Notes under the pieces: model-generated | Seen by the model: the letters and a program-made list of their open reading frames with translations, nothing else | What the model was told of the DNA's origin: nothing | Databases searched by the model: none | Shown here: positions 7,124-9,449 of the stretch, piece by piece | Position numbering within the stretch: the stretch's first letter is position 1 | How the letters are laid out: the number at the start of each line of letters is the position of its first letter | Made by a program: the position numbers and the translations under genes | DNA from: DATLBY01 sp035526665 | Lineage (GTDB): Bacteria > Acidobacteriota > Terriglobia > Bryobacterales > Bryobacteraceae | Direction: 5' to 3' | DNA length: 9,449 bases | Assembly: GCA_035526665.1 (NCBI GenBank) | Contig: DATLBY010000001.1 | Span: 1 to 9,449, forward strand

Positions 7124-8418
7124 ACAGGCCTCACGCGCGCGGCCAAGGCTTGCAGCTCGGCGCTGAACCCCACGCGATGTCCCGGCTGCACGCTTCCTTT
7201 GGATCGCTCACAATGAGCGCGCACGGCATACAGGGCTGGAAGCGGCTCCACCAATCTGCCCTTCAGCATGACAGGACGGAGCAGGGCCTCTGACCGCGGG
7301 CTGCCGGGCGGGCAGCTAGGGCATTCCCAGGAGCACGCGATCTGGTCGACACCATCGAACCGGAATACCTGCTTCGGACCTGGCCAAGTCTGCTTCTCGG
7401 AGCTGAATTTCACGGTAAAGCGTTTAATGCCACCCACCTCGATTTCGACCATCTTATAGACCGCGGAAAGATTGGGCGCATCTGCCGAGGTCGCAAGCTC
7501 GGTCCCCACTCCGAAAGAATCTATTTCGGCCCCGGCTGCCAGCAGATCGCGAATCTTATCCTCGTTGAGATCGCCACTTGCCATGATTTTCGCGCCTTTT
7601 AGGCCGGCTTCATCCAGAATGCGGCGAACCGCTCTGGAAAGGTCCACCAGATCGCCGCTATCCAGGCGTACGCCCCACAATGGCTGTCCCAGCGCCGCGG
7701 CGCGCCTTACCCCCTCGATCGTATCGTAGGTATCGATGAGATAAACCGTCTCGGGACCCAATAGTTTCTGCAAATGACGGAAGGCGGCCGCTTCGCTGGC
7801 AAACGCCATGGTCCACGAGTGTGCGGCGGTTCCGTACACCGGCACCCCAAAGCGAAACCCCGCCTCCACGTTGCTGGTACCGGAGCAGCCGGCAATGTAG
7901 GCGGCCCTGCCCGCCAGTACGGCGGCCTCCGGCGAGTGCGCCCGGCGCGAACCGAACTCGATGATGCTCCGACCGCCTGCGGCATCCACCACGAGAGCTG
8001 CTTTGCTCGCGATCATGGATTGAAACGCTACGGTCGCCAGCAGGAAAGTCTCCGGCAACTGCGCTTCGATCAAGGGTGCCCGCAGGCAGAGCACCGGCTC
8101 ACCCGGGAAAAACACCGTGCCCTCGGGCATCGCCCAGAGATCCCCGGTGAAGCGCAGTTCCCGCAAATAATCGAAAAACCCCGGCGAGGCATGGAGGAAC
8201 GCGGGCAGCGAGCGAAGATAATCGATCTGTTCGCCCGTGAAGGACAAATTCAGAAGGTATTCGACGGCCTGAGCCAGACCCGCGGCGATCAGGAACGTCC
8301 TGTTGGCGGGGAACCTGCGGACAAATAGCTCGAATGTCGCCTGCTCGCGGTGCTTGCCGGATTCAAAGAACCCGGCCGCCATCGTCAGCTCATACAGGTC
8401 GGTATGGAGCGCGTTCAT
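7120..8418 (-). CDS. pncB: Nicotinate phosphoribosyltransferase
   Basis: It condenses nicotinate with phosphoribosyl pyrophosphate, with ATP hydrolysis, to give nicotinate mononucleotide: the committed salvage step towards NAD. The 432-residue sequence has the family hallmarks in order: TDLYELTM (6-13), GSRRAH (156-161), GTSNVEAG (180-187), GTAAHSW (196-202) with His200 as the expected phosphorylated residue, IDTYDT (228-233), RLDSGDL (251-257), ASGDLNE (280-286) and GVGTEL (303-308). The length is normal. A cysteine cluster (362, 366, 369) lies in the less conserved C-terminal part. Its ATG overlaps the stop of the DUF4340 gene and its stop overlaps the nicotinamidase start, both as ATGA, implying translational coupling. 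No independent Shine-Dalgarno sequence is obvious. I use pncB for function; the sequence type is the shorter bacterial form, not closely the E. coli one. Confidence 0.95.
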   Translation of the reverse strand: MNALHTDLYELTMAAGFFESGKHREQATFELFVRRFPANRTFLIAAGLAQAVEYLLNLSFTGEQIDYLRSLPAFLHASPGFFDYLRELRFTGDLWAMPEGTVFFPGEPVLCLRAPLIEAQLPETFLLATVAFQSMIASKAALVVDAAGGRSIIEFGSRRAHSPEAAVLAGRAAYIAGCSGTSNVEAGFRFGVPVYGTAAHSWTMAFASEAAAFRHLQKLLGPETVYLIDTYDTIEGVRRAAALGQPLWGVRLDSGDLVDLSRAVRRILDEAGLKGAKIMASGDLNEDKIRDLLAAGAEIDSFGVGTELATSADAPNLSAVYKMVEIEVGGIKRFTVKFSSEKQTWPGPKQVFRFDGVDQIACSWECPSCPPGSPRSEALLRPVMLKGRLVEPLPALYAVRAHCERSKGSVQPGHRVGFSAELQALAARVRPV

Positions 8419-9449
8419 TTCACTGCGGCAGCGGCTGATTGCAGCTGTTCCACCGCCTTGCTGTCGAGTTCGTAGAGCGCCGGCTCGTTGTCCCGTTTGG
8501 CGATGTAACTATCGCCCGACTTGGAAATTAAAACCTTCTCGCTGTTCTTGGCTGCAACGGTAATGTCGAGGATGGGAGAGGTAAAGCCCTTGTCTACAAA
8601 TTTAATGGCCGCCAGATCACGCAGCTTATCGAGCAACGCCTGCACGCTGGTGGCGTCGAGAGGCTTGCCGTTCGCGCTCCACTTCTCGCCGGATTTTTGG
8701 AAAACGTAAGTCTTGGCGCCATCGTGCAGTTCTACTTTGCCGGGCTCAGTGAAACCGAAATCGAATAGCTTTTTGTTCCGGAAAGCGTCCATCCCCTTGT
8801 CCACCGCCTGCCCTACCTCATCGCTGACCTTGTGCATTCCTGCGGTCACGCTGCTTCTCGCGTAGTAGGCATTCGCCTTGACGTTCTTGCGTATCTCTAT
8901 CTGCTGAGTGCCCGCATTGTCGGTAAACTTCACGGTGCCCACGGGCGCGGACAAGGAAAATGCCGCGGCCGCCTTCTTGACCTCTTCTTCGGGAAGCGAA
9001 GTGTCCATGCTGGCCTCTCTCAACTTACGCAGTAGCTCCTCCACCGCGAAGCCGTCGGCCCGCAGGGGCTTAGGACGTACAATCTGCCATTCATTCTGGC
9101 TGTTTTTGGCGAACTCCACCTGTTCGTGTTTCGCGTTGAGTTCGATCCGTGTCAGCTTGTCCTGGTCAAACGTTAGCAGGCGTTTGTCCCGAAGGTCTTT
9201 CCACGTTTTGTCGAGGGTCCCTTTCGTGGCGCTGCTGATGGTAAACACGCGCGCATCACTGTCGAGCTTCGCAAAAAAAGTGCCGCCGGTCGGCGTCTCA
9301 TCTCCGATGGACAGTTTTCGGGACTTTCCATCCTTGGTCGCCACCGTCACCTCGGATGACGGAGCGCTGAGCCCGAAGGCCGACAGATCGGCTGGCTTAT
9401 CCTCCACCAGACGATCCCAGGTCAACTCGGCCATATTCGTGGCGATCTG
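8415..9449 (-). CDS. DUF4340-domain protein (N-terminus beyond the window)
   Basis: The visible 344 residues are open to the right edge. ATG at 9434 is internal: the five codons before it stay in frame, and the region matches the usual DUF4340 stretch that leads into PADLSAFGL, so the true start lies outside. Family members normally have one N-terminal membrane helix with the rest outside the cytoplasm, and they often follow gliding-type ABC transporter genes (GldF/GldG-like); that part cannot be seen here. The protein looks like repeated units: a hydrophobic-Gly/Ser-Leu-Ser-Ala-Pro turn, a beta pair, then an alpha segment ending in a KRLLTFD- or KKLFDFG-type motif. I see two full units and a shorter last one. 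Biochemical function is unknown. It is the upstream member of the NAD salvage operon, joined to pncB by an ATGA overlap (8418-8415). Confidence 0.85.
   Translation of the reverse strand, partial: QIATNMAELTWDRLVEDKPADLSAFGLSAPSSEVTVATKDGKSRKLSIGDETPTGGTFFAKLDSDARVFTISSATKGTLDKTWKDLRDKRLLTFDQDKLTRIELNAKHEQVEFAKNSQNEWQIVRPKPLRADGFAVEELLRKLREASMDTSLPEEEVKKAAAAFSLSAPVGTVKFTDNAGTQQIEIRKNVKANAYYARSSVTAGMHKVSDEVGQAVDKGMDAFRNKKLFDFGFTEPGKVELHDGAKTYVFQKSGEKWSANGKPLDATSVQALLDKLRDLAAIKFVDKGFTSPILDITVAAKNSEKVLISKSGDSYIAKRDNEPALYELDSKAVEQLQSAAAAVK

Overview
The window reads as a stretch of chromosome from a GC-rich, Gram-negative-type bacterium. The gene set fits an Acidobacteriota-like host (Bryobacter/Solibacter type): a long OmpA-domain protein with a helical, alanine-rich middle, a membrane-fused spermidine-synthase-like protein, and a DUF4340 gene. 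That assignment is inference from gene content; no marker gene is present. Six of the seven genes lie on the minus strand. The only plus-strand gene is a small CBS-domain protein.

Left end (1-1738, minus): the 5' part of a group IIC intron. Its RNA begins with GTGTG at 1738 and folds into several clear hairpins, two with GNRA loops. It carries a reverse transcriptase/maturase gene with intact catalytic motifs, which runs off the left edge just before its expected C-terminus. The intron sits in the same orientation as the neighbouring OmpA-type gene, immediately after that gene's intrinsic terminator, which is the classic group IIC target.

Middle (1741-6012, minus): an exported OmpA-family protein (signal peptide, N-terminal beta-rich region, long coiled coil, peptidoglycan-binding domain) lies 120 bp downstream of a 792-residue membrane protein. 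The latter flanks a spermidine-synthase/methyltransferase-like fold with two transmembrane blocks. It begins with a TTG codon and seems to lack the usual second aspartate of aminopropyltransferases.

Plus-strand gene (6091-6534): a stand-alone two-CBS-domain protein with a good promoter candidate and a strong ribosome binding site. It is divergent from the membrane protein and convergent, 7 bp apart, with the next gene.

Right end (6542-9449, minus): a tight three-gene operon transcribed right to left: a DUF4340 protein (N-terminus beyond the window), nicotinate phosphoribosyltransferase and a nicotinamidase-type hydrolase. Both junctions are 4-base ATGA overlaps. The last two genes form a complete NAD salvage route: nicotinamide to nicotinate, then nicotinate to nicotinate mononucleotide. 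No CRISPR array, tRNA, rRNA or insertion sequence was seen. Apart from the intron, this is ordinary chromosomal sequence, and I found no clear previously undescribed system.
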